A stretch of 64,000 bases of DNA from Mucilaginibacter celer (GCF_003576455.2 NZ_CP032869.1:5704001-5768000); one strand, 5' to 3'; shown: positions 1 to 8,558, counted from the stretch's first letter. Translations and numbers: made by a program. The notes: a model not told the origin generated them from the sequence alone.

Positions 1-1094
1 GCCGAATCCGTAAGGATAAAATTCTCGATCTTATCGGCTTCATTATTTTTAAAGTTGTGGATCAGCAGCGTAAAATCTTTATTGAACGATGGCTGCGGCC
101 GCATATCAAAATTAATAACCGTAGCATCGTTATAAAAAAACTGCTTGCCAAACTCCACCACCGGAAAATCATGCAGCTGATCGCCAATTAACTTCTCATC
201 AGTAAAGCCGAATTTAGGGTCTATCCAATCCGGGTTTTGCGTTTTTTCATCGGCAGAGAGGGCTTTCCACAGGTTAACGGCTTTTTTGTAGCCTGTTTGG
301 ATAATATCCAGTGTAAACTGCACATCTTTTATCCATACCTGGGTGCCAGGCTCAACATATTCTAATAACGAGATATTGTTCTCGGTTAAAAACTTGGATT
401 GTACATTGGGTACAATGGTGATGCTTTTGACCCGCTCGGCCGAAAGCTGGCTCTCAATCTCGAACGTGCGGATCGACTCGATATAATCGCCAAAAAACTC
501 AACCCTGTAGGGCAGCGTATGCGAAAACGAGAATATATCAACAATACCTCCACGGATAGAGAATTGGCCCGGTTCATACACAAAATCAACACGTTCAAAA
601 TCGTATTCAATTAAAAACTCGTTGATGAAATCGATGCTCAGTTTATTTTCAACAGCAATTTCGAGGGTGTTTTTTTCGAGCGCGGCGCGGTCAATCACCT
701 TTTCGGCCAAAGCTTCGGGGTAGGTAACTATCAGCTGGCCGTATTCGGTGCTGTGGTTAAGCTCGTTCAGTACCTCAGCGCGGGCAAGTACGTTGCTGCT
801 GTCGGGCTGGGTAAACTCAAATGGCTTGCGGTAGGATGAGGGGAAAAGCAGGGCTTCTTTGCCGGTAAGGTTTTCCAGGTCGGCCTGGAAAAAGCCGGCT
901 TCCTCGCGGTCGGGCAGTACGAACACCATGTGTTTGTGCTGCAAAAAGTACAAAGCTACCGCCATGGCCGAATCGCTCGATCCCACCAAACCACGGAGCT
1001 GAACCCTTGGATTTTTTGAGGCGTTGAGCGCGGTGGCCAACGCTTTGATCCGGTCATCAGCTTTGTATCTGTCTAATATATCGCGGATATTCAA
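1..1094 (-). CDS. mfd: Transcription-repair coupling factor Mfd, N-terminal part (cut by window edge)
   Basis: Mfd is the ATP-dependent translocase that removes stalled RNA polymerase from DNA lesions and recruits UvrA. About 364 residues are present, running off the left edge. The reading shows the UvrB-like N-terminal domain: a segment FVLPDREEAGFFQADLE near residue 55, and near residue 175 the typical YEPGQFSIRGGIVDIFSF, the damage-sensor motif shared with UvrB. The helicase part lies outside the window. I place the start at a TTG (minus strand, bases 1094-1092) because it gives LNIRDILDRYK, the usual family start, and no in-frame ATG lies nearby. A TAnnTTTG box ends 7 bases before that TTG, so the leader is very short or absent. 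Confidence 0.93.
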   Translation of the reverse strand, partial: MNIRDILDRYKADDRIKALATALNASKNPRVQLRGLVGSSDSAMAVALYFLQHKHMVFVLPDREEAGFFQADLENLTGKEALLFPSSYRKPFEFTQPDSSNVLARAEVLNELNHSTEYGQLIVTYPEALAEKVIDRAALEKNTLEIAVENKLSIDFINEFLIEYDFERVDFVYEPGQFSIRGGIVDIFSFSHTLPYRVEFFGDYIESIRTFEIESQLSAERVKSITIVPNVQSKFLTENNISLLEYVEPGTQVWIKDVQFTLDIIQTGYKKAVNLWKALSADEKTQNPDWIDPKFGFTDEKLIGDQLHDFPVVEFGKQFFYNDATVINFDMRPQPSFNKDFTLLIHNFKNNEADKIENFILTDS

Positions 1095-1101
1095 ATCGGC
1101 G

Positions 1102-1109
1102 CAAAGATA
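1102..1109 (-). promoter_or_regulatory. -7 box (TATCTTTG) of mfd
   Basis: On the minus strand the bases read TATCTTTG, a perfect match to the Bacteroidota -7 consensus TAnnTTTG. No TTG is visible at the -33 position. It lies 7 bases before the TTG start of mfd, so transcription would begin at or within a few bases of the start codon. Confidence 0.5.
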
Positions 1110-1250
1110 AGCAAAAAACAAAAGCCTGATAAAAAAGCGTTGATGCTAAAAATTAATGCAAACAATATACCCGCTTATTTACTTTTAAATGATAAATTTA
1201 TGCGTGTAAACAAGCATAAACATATTTATAACACCTAATAAATTATAATC

Positions 1251-1661
1251 ATGAAGAATGCAGTTTTATCTGGGGGCATTATCGGCATACTAAGTATTTT
1301 ATGGATCTTTTTAATGCCCCGTTTCGGTGTGATGCCGCAAAAAGATGTGGTATCCCCGGCCGAATATTTTTCGTTTGTAATACCGGCTATCGGTTTGTTT
1401 TTCGGCATCATGAGTTACCGTAAAAACGAGTGCAACGGCCAGATGGGCTTTTTAGAGGCCCTTTTTCAAAGCTTTAAAATTTTAATTGTGGGCGGTATCA
1501 TAGCCGTTTTTGGCTCAATCCTTTATATCAGCTATGTTTCATCATCGGGCTCTAATATCAAAGATTTTTCTGAACGGATTTTTGGGGCATTGATAGTTGG
1601 TATACTACTGGCCTTCGCGGTATCGTTAATATTTACAAACAGGGCAAACAAAGTTGATTAA
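1251..1661 (+). CDS. DUF4199-like integral membrane protein
   Basis: A 136-residue protein with four predicted membrane helices (roughly residues 3-23, 41-58, 74-96 and 110-128), of the small membrane family annotated as DUF4199 in Bacteroidota. A short polar loop (SYRKNECNG) sits between helices 2 and 3. Function is unknown for the family. It starts at an ATG after an A+T-rich leader and overlaps the next gene by 8 bases, so the two are probably co-translated. The family assignment rests on overall pattern, not on a catalytic motif. Confidence 0.75.
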   Translation: MKNAVLSGGIIGILSILWIFLMPRFGVMPQKDVVSPAEYFSFVIPAIGLFFGIMSYRKNECNGQMGFLEALFQSFKILIVGGIIAVFGSILYISYVSSSGSNIKDFSERIFGALIVGILLAFAVSLIFTNRANKVD

Positions 1662-1962
1662 GCGTATATTTTCGAGATATTTCGAACTGCTATTCTGGAT
1701 AGCGGCAATGCTTTCCATGGCCATAACTTCGCCAACCGACGAATCGCATTTTATACTATGCCCGCTTAAACTGATGGGCATAAGCTGGTGCCCGGGCTGC
1801 GGCCTGGGCCACAGCATTATTTACCTGCTGCATGGCGATGTAGCGGGTTCATTTAACGCGCACTGGCTGGGCATTCCCGCTACGGCTGTTATACTTAACC
1901 GCATTTTTGTGCTTACCCGCTCAAGGTTACAGGAAGGGAAGCAGTTTAGGAGCGCTGTTTAA
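1654..1962 (+). CDS. DUF2752 family membrane protein
   Basis: A 102-residue protein with two or three membrane segments and the DUF2752 hallmark CPGCGLGHSIIYLLHGD near residue 48, preceded by a further cysteine (ILCPLK). The clustered cysteines are the conserved feature of this family, whose role is unknown. The start is a TTG at 1654 inside the end of the upstream DUF4199 gene (stop at 1659-1661), an overlap that implies translational coupling. A later start would remove the first membrane segment. The gene ends 26 bases before the -33 box of the next gene. Confidence 0.8.
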   Translation: MIKRIFSRYFELLFWIAAMLSMAITSPTDESHFILCPLKLMGISWCPGCGLGHSIIYLLHGDVAGSFNAHWLGIPATAVILNRIFVLTRSRLQEGKQFRSAV

Positions 1963-1988
1963 AGTAAATAATCTTCAGACCGGTTATC

Positions 1989-2018
1989 TTGCCGCTTTCA
2001 ATTGTTTCCTTAGCTTTG
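1989..2018 (+). promoter_or_regulatory. Consensus Bacteroidota promoter of the 2022 gene
   Basis: TTG at 1989-1991, exactly 19 bases, then TAGCTTTG at 2011-2018: a full match to the TTG-N19-TAnnTTTG promoter described in Bacteroides and Flavobacterium. The first in-frame ATG begins only 3 bases after the box (2022). The TTG that a gene finder may take as a start codon at 1989 is the -33 element. Confidence 0.75.
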
Positions 2019-2021
2019 AAC

Positions 2022-2537
2022 ATGCCTAAACTTCATTTGGTTTATAATTTTATTGATGATTATTCCGATCTGGAATTTCCTTTAAGTGTAGGCCTGGTAT
2101 TCGCTTTATTTGTATTTGCTACAATTTCATACTACCTCAAAAAGCGAAATATAATTACATACCTGTTAGAACTGCTTTGGCAGGATAATGCCTGGAATAA
2201 TGCCTTGTTCGCTTCTTTTTTTATCGGGGTAATATTTTCTTTGATCTGTAGTATGACTATTCCGGGTTTTTTAAATCTGCGGGAAATCTGCAATACTCAT
2301 CAACTTAAATTTGTAGAAGGGAGGGTAACTGATTTCGATCCCATGCCTGGAGCAGGGCATCGACCAGAGTTTGTTAAAGTTAAGGATGTTTGGTTTGGTT
2401 TTTCTGAAGGTGCAGGAACGGGAGGATATAAGAAGACGGCGGTGCACGGCGGCGTGTTTAAAAAAGGCCTCTATGTTAAAATAGGTTACTATCCTACTTT
2501 CCATAATAATCTCATTCTTTGGCTTGAAACCGAATAA
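2022..2537 (+). CDS. Hypothetical membrane protein, probably leaderless mRNA
   Basis: Not recognised. The 171-residue product has two membrane helices (about residues 20-40 and 62-83) followed by a soluble C-terminal domain of about 85 residues rich in Gly, Phe and Tyr. The domain begins with FVEGRVTDFDPMP and ends with a beta-like FHNNLILWLETE. I chose ATG 2022 because the longer reading from TTG 1989 runs through the consensus promoter at 1989-2018. The expected transcription start coincides with this ATG, so the message should have little or no 5' leader. Confidence 0.7.
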   Translation: MPKLHLVYNFIDDYSDLEFPLSVGLVFALFVFATISYYLKKRNIITYLLELLWQDNAWNNALFASFFIGVIFSLICSMTIPGFLNLREICNTHQLKFVEGRVTDFDPMPGAGHRPEFVKVKDVWFGFSEGAGTGGYKKTAVHGGVFKKGLYVKIGYYPTFHNNLILWLETE

Positions 2538-2861
2538 TAAAGTATTCAGCCCCGGGTTTCAAATGGTCACCGACATGGGCATTTCCGTTATCCAACGGGC
2601 GGGATCATCCGCAGCAAGTCCTCGCTTTGCCTCTGCGCAATCCTAACCCGCGCTGCGGGCGCTACTATCTAACGCTGGCCATCGCGCTATAATTTCTCCA
2701 AACAAGCTACCTTGTCGGTAAAACTCGCCTCCTTTTTTCACCGCCAAAACCTATTCTTTTACCGACATCTTATCTCCGCTAACCTATCTCCCGTAGGCGT
2801 TTTTATGCTGCCGCGATACCTTTACATCATAAAACAATCGCAAACTTTAAAACTTACTAAA

Positions 2862-3224
2862 ATGAACACCTATCAAAACCCATATATGTCATTCGACGGT
2901 ATCACTCCCGAAGAATACAATTTTCTGCAACAGGCCACTGCCTCGTTAACAGAAAATCAGGCTCGCACCTTTATGTCATTCTATGCCAGCAAAAGGCGTA
3001 ATCCTCAGGATATCATGTTTGCTACGCTGGCAGGTTTTCTTGGCGTATCAGGTGTACAACGCTTCATGACTGATCAGATTGGTATGGGCATCCTGTACTT
3101 CTTTACCGCAGGTTTCTGCTTTATCGGTACCATTGTCGATCTAATCAATTACAAAACCATCGCCAACGATTATAACCGCCAAATGGCCTACGAAAGCTTC
3201 AATATTGCTAAAATGAGCAACTAA
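2862..3224 (+). CDS. TM2 domain-containing protein
   Basis: A 120-residue protein: a soluble N-terminus (residues 1-45) and then two membrane helices joined by a short turn (FATLAGFLGVSGVQRFMTDQIGMGILYFF, then a second helix ending in DLINY), the TM2 arrangement with its GxxGxxRF-like turn and the D in the second helix. Function of bacterial TM2 proteins is unknown. The open frame extends upstream to 2712, but that part reads as non-coding. The ATG at 2862 gives a natural N-terminus (MNTYQNPYMSF). The gene is followed by a strong terminator. Confidence 0.85.
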   Translation: MNTYQNPYMSFDGITPEEYNFLQQATASLTENQARTFMSFYASKRRNPQDIMFATLAGFLGVSGVQRFMTDQIGMGILYFFTAGFCFIGTIVDLINYKTIANDYNRQMAYESFNIAKMSN

Positions 3225-3262
3225 AATCCCTTTGAGGGTATAGTTTCACTATATATCAACAA

Positions 3263-3297
3263 AAAATCCACCTTCTGTTACGGGGTGGATTTTTTTT
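3263..3297 (+). terminator. Rho-independent terminator after the TM2 gene
   Basis: A stem AAAATCCACC / GGTGGATTTT with an 11-base loop, followed by a run of T, 38 bases after the TM2 stop codon. Confidence 0.85.
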
Positions 3298-3308
3298 ATA
3301 GAAAAGAA

Positions 3309-3407
3309 GTCATGCCGAACTTGTTTTCGGCATCCCATTCGCTAAGCAAACTTGATAAGCATTCGGGCCGCCTGTTTGGTGGAGTGCTGAAATAAATTCA
3401 GCATGAC
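3309..3407. repeat. Interspersed palindromic repeat with two hairpins
   Basis: The element opens with GTCATGC and closes with its complement GCATGAC. Inside lie two hairpins, ATGCCGAA..TTCGGCAT at the left and TGCTGAA..TTCAGCA at the right, with about 50 bases between them. I recall similar sequences recurring between genes of Sphingobacteriaceae; the copy number here cannot be judged from one window. It ends 8 bases before the stop of the M28 peptidase gene. Confidence 0.6.
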
Positions 3408-3415
3408 AGTTTTTT

Positions 3416-5062
3416 TTACTTCATCGATTTATCCCTTACAGCCTTAAATTCTGATCCCGTTTTCCAACCCGGAAACGTTGTTTCGTTGCTTAATTTAATA
3501 CCTACCCTGTAAAGGATATCGGCAATCTGGGCCATGCCGGTGGCATCCATGGTATCGGTGTAATTATCGGCCTGCTGGTGGTAGCGGTTATCACCGTAAT
3601 CTTTTTGGCGGGCTTCGCCATAGCCACCATCGTGCACTACGCTGATGCTGCCATTATTAATATCCAGTGCCGGCACACCTACTTTGGCAAAATTAAAATG
3701 ATCTGAGCGGTAGTAGCTGCCCGAGCCGGGGTGCCTGTCGCCAACGGTGCTGAGGCCTTCGCTTTTAGCTATCTCCTCAACATAATCTTCCAAATCGTTC
3801 TGGCCTTTGCCGGTAACGGCAATGTCTTTGGTTTCGCCGTAATCGCCAAGAGCATCCATATTCAGGTCGGCAACGGTTTTGTTTACCGGGTAAATGGGAT
3901 GTGTTGCATAATATTCTGAACCTAAAAGCCCCTGCTCTTCGGCGGTAACCGCTAAAAATATGATGGAGCGTTTAGGCTTTTCTTTGGCTTTGGTAAATGC
4001 TTTAGCTACGCTGAGCATGGAGGCTACACCATCGGCATTATCAACTGCACCGTTGTAAATACTATCTCCTTTGGCATCAGGTTTACCTACGCCAAGATGA
4101 TCCCAATGGGCGCTGTATAGCACATACTGGTTGGGCTGGCTGCTGCCTTTTATAACACCCACCACATTGTGCGACATTGCATATTTTAAATGGTTATTGA
4201 TAGTTATAGTAACCGACTGGTTAAGCGGAATTGCCTTAAAATCCTTTTTGCGGGCCAATGCACGGAAATCGCCGGTGATGCCGGCCTCTGCCAATAGCTT
4301 TTTACCGGCCGCTTCGGTTATCCAGCCTTCAACCTTGCAGCGGTTAAGGTGTTTATCAGCCTGTTGTAAATAAAGCTTGGCGCCGGTATTACTGTTTGAT
4401 ACAACTTCCCAGCCATAACTTGCCGGTTCGGTTTGATGAATGATGAGTACACCGGCAGCACCCTGGCGGGCGGCCTCTTCATATTTGTAAGTCCAGCGGC
4501 CATAGTAGGTCATGGTATCGCCTTTAAAAAAATGCGGATCGCCGTTTTTAAAGCCCGGATCGTTTACCAGTACCACAACGGTTTTGCCTTTTACATCGAG
4601 GCCGGCATAATCATTCCAGTGATATTCGGGGGCCACAACACCGTAACCGGCAAAAACCAGCGGCGAATTTTTAAGGCTTACCGAGTCAACCTCGCGGCGG
4701 CTGAAAGTCACAAAATCGCTGGTTGCTTTTAATGACAGTGGATCTTTGCCTCCGCTGATCTCCATAGTTGGCGATGGCGAGCTGGTAATTTCAACCAGGG
4801 GCACATCCTGAAAATAGCCGCCATTGTTGCCCGGCTCCAGGCCAATCTTTTTAAATTGTTGCGAGATGTAATTGATGGCCTTGGTTTCGCCGGCAGTGAA
4901 AGGCTTGCGGCCCATCATCGAATCGTTAGCCAGGGCTGAGATGTATTTTTTGATGTCGGCACCGGTAACCGCCTTTTCGGCCGGTACGCTTTTATTGTTC
5001 TGGCAGCCTGCAAAAACGGCAAGGCTCCCTAAAAAAAGAAATTTACGGAGAGTGATTTTCAT
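3416..5062 (-). CDS. M28 family zinc aminopeptidase lipoprotein with PA domain
   Basis: A 548-residue exported peptidase. The N-terminus MKITLRKFLFLGSLAVFAGC is a lipoprotein signal with the lipidated Cys at 20. A PA (protease-associated) insert covers about residues 130-230. The M28 catalytic domain follows, with the zinc ligands in YSAHWDHLG (His319), GAVDNADG (Asp341), TAEEQG (Glu375/376), NMDALGD (Asp403) and SDHFNF. The family releases N-terminal amino acids from peptides using two zinc ions. It would sit in the periplasm or outer membrane and help peptide use. It is transcribed alone; the next gene upstream (APC permease) has the same strand with a 132-base gap and might use the liberated amino acids. 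Confidence 0.92.
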   Translation of the reverse strand: MKITLRKFLFLGSLAVFAGCQNNKSVPAEKAVTGADIKKYISALANDSMMGRKPFTAGETKAINYISQQFKKIGLEPGNNGGYFQDVPLVEITSSPSPTMEISGGKDPLSLKATSDFVTFSRREVDSVSLKNSPLVFAGYGVVAPEYHWNDYAGLDVKGKTVVVLVNDPGFKNGDPHFFKGDTMTYYGRWTYKYEEAARQGAAGVLIIHQTEPASYGWEVVSNSNTGAKLYLQQADKHLNRCKVEGWITEAAGKKLLAEAGITGDFRALARKKDFKAIPLNQSVTITINNHLKYAMSHNVVGVIKGSSQPNQYVLYSAHWDHLGVGKPDAKGDSIYNGAVDNADGVASMLSVAKAFTKAKEKPKRSIIFLAVTAEEQGLLGSEYYATHPIYPVNKTVADLNMDALGDYGETKDIAVTGKGQNDLEDYVEEIAKSEGLSTVGDRHPGSGSYYRSDHFNFAKVGVPALDINNGSISVVHDGGYGEARQKDYGDNRYHQQADNYTDTMDATGMAQIADILYRVGIKLSNETTFPGWKTGSEFKAVRDKSMK

Positions 5063-5194
5063 AAGTCAACAGAAATTGAACGGATACTGATTGGGCCCGC
5101 GAACCGAATTTACATAATTTCGATTCAAATAATCAAATCAGTTGCAGGTGCTTAGCACTGTTTGATCTGTTTAATTATAAAACGATCCGATAGG

Positions 5195-6520
5195 TTATAC
5201 CTTTTTTAATTCCGGCTTAGCAATTTTGATGATCCGCCAGGCAACCTCTGCGCTTAACAAGGCTACAATAGCAAATAAAGCTGCCAGTAAGGCTTTGGGG
5301 GTTGATGTAAGCGCCCCGCCAAGAGCAACGCTATACACAACAACAGGCAGCAGCAAAAGCAGGCACAAGCCGGTTACGCTAAGCGGGATACGGAACGGGC
5401 GATACTTTAAAGGTTCTTTGATGCGCAGTTTAATAAGGGCAACATACTCAAGCGCCAAACCTGCACCGTATACTGTAACATCGATAATCAGCAAATCGGC
5501 AAACGTCCAGAGCACCATAAAGCTTACCACGATGGAGCATATAATAATAGAAATATACGGTGTTTTAAAACGGCTGTGAAGTTTGTTGAGCCCTTCGGGT
5601 AGTAATTTATCTTCGGCCATTACCTGCGGCACCCGCGATACCGAGAGCAATACTGCCGTATAAATGCCAAGCGTGCTGGCCATACCGCCGGCGGCTATTA
5701 CAATACCCAGCCAACGCCCGCCAATAAGTATACCCAGTACCGGAAAACCACCTTCGGTTAAAGTATCGTGGTTAATGCCCGATTGCTGCGCTACCCAAAT
5801 GGCAAAAAAGTAAACCACCATAACCAGCGCAAAGGCCGTAAACACCGAAACGAGGTATGAACGTACCGGCCTTTCAACCTCCTCGGCATAGGTGGTTACA
5901 TTATCCCAGCCCAGGCAGTTCCACATTACGGTATACAAAGCCATCCCGAACGACGGAAAGTTAATACCCTTTAACGAAGGCTGCGGAATGTGCAGCGGAC
6001 CACTATGATGATAAATACCCAAAGCAATAAGCAAAATAATAGGTGCAAGTACAGCAGCGCTTAAAAACAATGATACCCGCCCAACAGGCATAATACCTAA
6101 AATATTTAAACCTGCCGATGCCCAGATGATCACGAGGCAAACCGGTACCTGGAAATTGAGCAATTCGGGGAAAAAGAAGCCGGCGTATTGTACAAACAGT
6201 ACGGGATAAATGGCCAGATCAACAAAGGTATAAAGCCAGGTCCACCAGCCTTCAATAAAACCCCAGTGCGTGCCTAAGGCATATTTAACCCATTTGTAAT
6301 AGCCGCCGGTTATGGGCATCATGCTATTCAGTTCGAGCACGGTTAAAATGGCGGGAACATCCCACATCATTGGTGTAATAAGCAGGATGAGCAATGCTGC
6401 ATGATCGCCGGCATAACTCAACAAAGGTTCGAGCCCGTAGGGGCCGCCGGATACGGTAAAGAAAATAACAGCAACAAGCTGTATAGGACGTATTTTTTTT
6501 AAAGAGGCGGCTGAGGGCAT
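5195..6520 (-). CDS. APC superfamily amino acid permease
   Basis: A 441-residue inner-membrane protein with about 12 helices. Helix 1 carries the broken-helix motif IFFTVSGGPYGLEP (residues 20-33), the substrate- and sodium-site region of APC transporters, and helix 2-3 carries MPITGGYYKWVKYALG. The family exchanges or imports amino acids or polyamines; the substrate cannot be told from sequence. The closest subgroup by appearance is the bacterial/plant polyamine-type (PUT) permeases that begin with VSGGPYGLE, an inference from this motif only. The gene lies 132 bases upstream of the M28 peptidase on the same strand. Confidence 0.88.
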   Translation of the reverse strand: MPSAASLKKIRPIQLVAVIFFTVSGGPYGLEPLLSYAGDHAALLILLITPMMWDVPAILTVLELNSMMPITGGYYKWVKYALGTHWGFIEGWWTWLYTFVDLAIYPVLFVQYAGFFFPELLNFQVPVCLVIIWASAGLNILGIMPVGRVSLFLSAAVLAPIILLIALGIYHHSGPLHIPQPSLKGINFPSFGMALYTVMWNCLGWDNVTTYAEEVERPVRSYLVSVFTAFALVMVVYFFAIWVAQQSGINHDTLTEGGFPVLGILIGGRWLGIVIAAGGMASTLGIYTAVLLSVSRVPQVMAEDKLLPEGLNKLHSRFKTPYISIIICSIVVSFMVLWTFADLLIIDVTVYGAGLALEYVALIKLRIKEPLKYRPFRIPLSVTGLCLLLLLPVVVYSVALGGALTSTPKALLAALFAIVALLSAEVAWRIIKIAKPELKKV

Positions 6521-6902
6521 AAGCTATAAAAATATAATTTATGCTGTAATATTTTTGATTTTTTATCGCGAAGAAGTGAGGTATTCAAGATTACTCCGGG
6601 TTTGAAACTGTGCCAACCTTTACATGCCCGCAAGATATGTAGTGCTAACACGCCTACATTGGCCGGTCATTTGCCGCTTTGCTGTCGGGCCACCGCGCTC
6701 TTGCTCCGAATTCTCTTGTATTGAAGCCCTTTGCGTCTTTCCCTCCTTTGCGTTCTTAAATCCATCAACTCTAAAACTATCTACAAAACCTTTGCGCCCT
6801 TGCGCCTTTGCGTGCCAAAAATCTCCAACATGTATAATCCAAAACCATGAGAGAAACTTTGCTGTTGCGCGCAATATTCATTTCTTCGCTATGCTCAGCA
6901 AA
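6521..6902. other. Intergenic stretch of about 380 bases with CTTTGCG repeat
   Basis: No gene is supported here. The left end holds the A+T-rich upstream region of the APC permease. The middle and right contain a repetitive tract (6728-6816, listed separately). Frames open through this stretch on both strands read as shadows of the repeat. Confidence 0.6.
6728..6816. repeat. Interspersed repeat made of CTTTGCG / CTTGCG units
   Basis: The sequence carries CCTTTGCGTC, CCTTTGCGTT, CCTTTGCGCC, CTTGCGCC and CTTTGCGTG within 90 bases, in two clusters separated by an A+T-rich spacer. From memory, tracts of this kind recur between genes of many Bacteroidota and generate spurious frames reading HAKAQGRKG. 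No function is known to me. Confidence 0.5.
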
Positions 6903-7751
6903 TCACTCCAAATCCCCGTTCCCAAAAGTATCTCCCTGGTTAACATCACCTGTTTCAAAACCTTTTTTAAACCAGTACATGCGTTGGGCGCTGGTGCCGT
7001 GGGTAAAACTATCGGGCTCTACATGGCCCTGGGCCTGTTTTTGCAACCTGTCGTCGCCAATGGCATTAGCGGCGTTAAGGGCTTCTTCAATATCGCCTTT
7101 ATCCAGCACGTTTTTCATGCTTTGCTCATAGTGTGCCCAAACGCCCGCATAAAAATCGGCCTGTAGTTCAAGCTTTACCGAAAGTTTGTTGTACGCCTTG
7201 CGGCTAAGCCTTGAGCGGGCCTCGTCCATTTTTTGCGAGATGCCTAACAGGTTTTGAACATGGTGCCCAACCTCGTGCGCTATTACATAAGCCTGCGCAA
7301 AATCCCCCCCGGCACCGAAACGATTTTTAAGCTCATCATAAAACGACAAATCGATGTAAACCCTTGCATCGCCAGGGCAATAAAACGGACCTGTTGCCGA
7401 ACTGGCATTGCCGCATGCCGATTGCACATAATCGGTAAACAAGGTTAAACGTGGTTTTTGATAGGTGCGGCCCATATCATTAAAAAGCTTTGTCCAGATA
7501 TCTTCGGTATCGGCAAGTACCACACGTACAAAATGCTTGCCCTCATCTTCGGGACCATTATTGGCGCTTTGCTCCTGCCGGGGTTGATTGGTTGCTACCT
7601 GGTTAAGCACCTCCGAGGGATTGATCCCCGTAAAAAAATAAATTGCAGCCCCGATAAGGCCAAGTAAACCACCGCCTATCGCCAAACGGCCACCGCCGCC
7701 ACCGCGTTCATCATCAACGTTATCGCTTTCGCGCCTGCCAAACCATTGCAT
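6903..7751 (-). CDS. YpfJ-type neutral zinc metallopeptidase
   Basis: A 282-residue membrane-anchored protein of the neutral zinc metallopeptidase (YpfJ) family. It starts MQWFGRRESDNVDDERGGG, has one membrane helix at about residues 22-40, and carries the zinc motif HEVGH (His159, Glu160, His163) in a helix, then a downstream ELQADFYAGVWAH segment with the third ligand. Substrate unknown. The open frame extends 25 codons further, but I choose the ATG at 7751 because a true Shine-Dalgarno sequence, GGAGG, stands 8 bases before it and the upstream codons overlap a terminator. Such a ribosome site is unusual in Bacteroidota. Confidence 0.9.
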   Translation of the reverse strand: MQWFGRRESDNVDDERGGGGGRLAIGGGLLGLIGAAIYFFTGINPSEVLNQVATNQPRQEQSANNGPEDEGKHFVRVVLADTEDIWTKLFNDMGRTYQKPRLTLFTDYVQSACGNASSATGPFYCPGDARVYIDLSFYDELKNRFGAGGDFAQAYVIAHEVGHHVQNLLGISQKMDEARSRLSRKAYNKLSVKLELQADFYAGVWAHYEQSMKNVLDKGDIEEALNAANAIGDDRLQKQAQGHVEPDSFTHGTSAQRMYWFKKGFETGDVNQGDTFGNGDLE

Positions 7752-7794
7752 AATTGTACCTCCGGAGTTGTTATATTTTTCATACAAGATAATG

Positions 7795-7824
7795 AAAAAA
7801 GCCCCTGTTTGTTTTAACAGAGGC
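7795..7824 (-). terminator. Terminator after the SIMPL gene
   Basis: On the minus strand GCCTCTGTT, a 5-base loop, AACAGGGGC and six T. It lies downstream of the SIMPL gene and upstream of the YpfJ gene, separating the two units. A second GC-rich hairpin (AGC..CCCCC / GGGGGCT) lies at 7837-7860, next to the SIMPL stop. Confidence 0.8.
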
Positions 7825-7859
7825 ATCAGTTTTTTAGCTCCCCCTTTAGGGTTGGGGGC

Positions 7860-8558
7860 TTATTTCACAATTTCAAATACGGCATGGATCTCGAAGCTTA
7901 ACTTAATGGTTTTGAAATCAATATCCGAATCGCCAACGTTATTAGCTGTCGATTTAAAGGATATGGTATTAGCCATCGAATACATGCGGGGCTGCGGGAA
8001 GCTGGCATTATCATTTTCGGTAATATTGATAGCTCCGCCTAATTTTTCGCCAAGCGCAGTTAAAAGATAGGTTGCTTTATCGCGGGCAGCAAGCAGGGCT
8101 TTAATTTTAAGATCGCGTTTCAAATCGGCCATTTTCGAGTAATCATAGCCGTCAATATTGGTAGACTGAATGCCTTTAGGATCAAGTTTCGACATGATCT
8201 GGTTAAACTTGTTCAAATCGCGCACGCGCAGGCCGTATTCTTTACTGGCCAGAAAATCAGGTGCTTTTTTCTTTTGATAGGTGTTGTTCCAGGCCGATAC
8301 ATCGTTCACCGTAAAATCTGAAGATGGGATACCAGCTTCTTTAACAGCTTTTTCAAGCTGGGCTTCAAGATCATTGATGGCGATGTGCTTTTTGCCATCC
8401 ATATACTCCTGCAGGGTGATGGATACATGGATAATATCCGGAGTAACCTCCTGTTCGGCAATGCCGGTAACTTCAATTTTACGCCTAAGGTCAACATTCT
8501 GGGCAAAAGCACCAACGGTAGTTGCTAATAGTGCGGCAAGGATAAATAGCTTTTTCAT
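7860..8558 (-). CDS. Exported SIMPL (DUF541) domain protein
   Basis: A 232-residue protein with a cleavable signal peptide (MKKLFILAALLATTVGAFAQ) and a SIMPL domain (DUF541) over the rest. It has the family opening IEVTGIAEQEVTPDIIHVSITLQEY and the paired alpha-beta repeats with an alternating KAVKEAGIPSSDFTV segment. The family includes the BP26/OMP28 oligomeric periplasmic proteins and was named from a mammalian signalling partner; its bacterial role is unclear. Location is predicted as periplasm. The gene is transcribed alone, ending in a terminator. Confidence 0.88.
   Translation of the reverse strand: MKKLFILAALLATTVGAFAQNVDLRRKIEVTGIAEQEVTPDIIHVSITLQEYMDGKKHIAINDLEAQLEKAVKEAGIPSSDFTVNDVSAWNNTYQKKKAPDFLASKEYGLRVRDLNKFNQIMSKLDPKGIQSTNIDGYDYSKMADLKRDLKIKALLAARDKATYLLTALGEKLGGAINITENDNASFPQPRMYSMANTISFKSTANNVGDSDIDFKTIKLSFEIHAVFEIVK

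Noticed and set aside
2712..2861. Upstream extension of the TM2 gene
   Set aside because: It reads as non-coding (basic, aromatic, no conservation pattern), and the ATG at 2862 gives the natural N-terminus.
6624..7166. Plus-strand frames over 6.6-7.2 kb
   Set aside because: They come from the CTTTGCG repeat and the antisense of the YpfJ-type peptidase gene.
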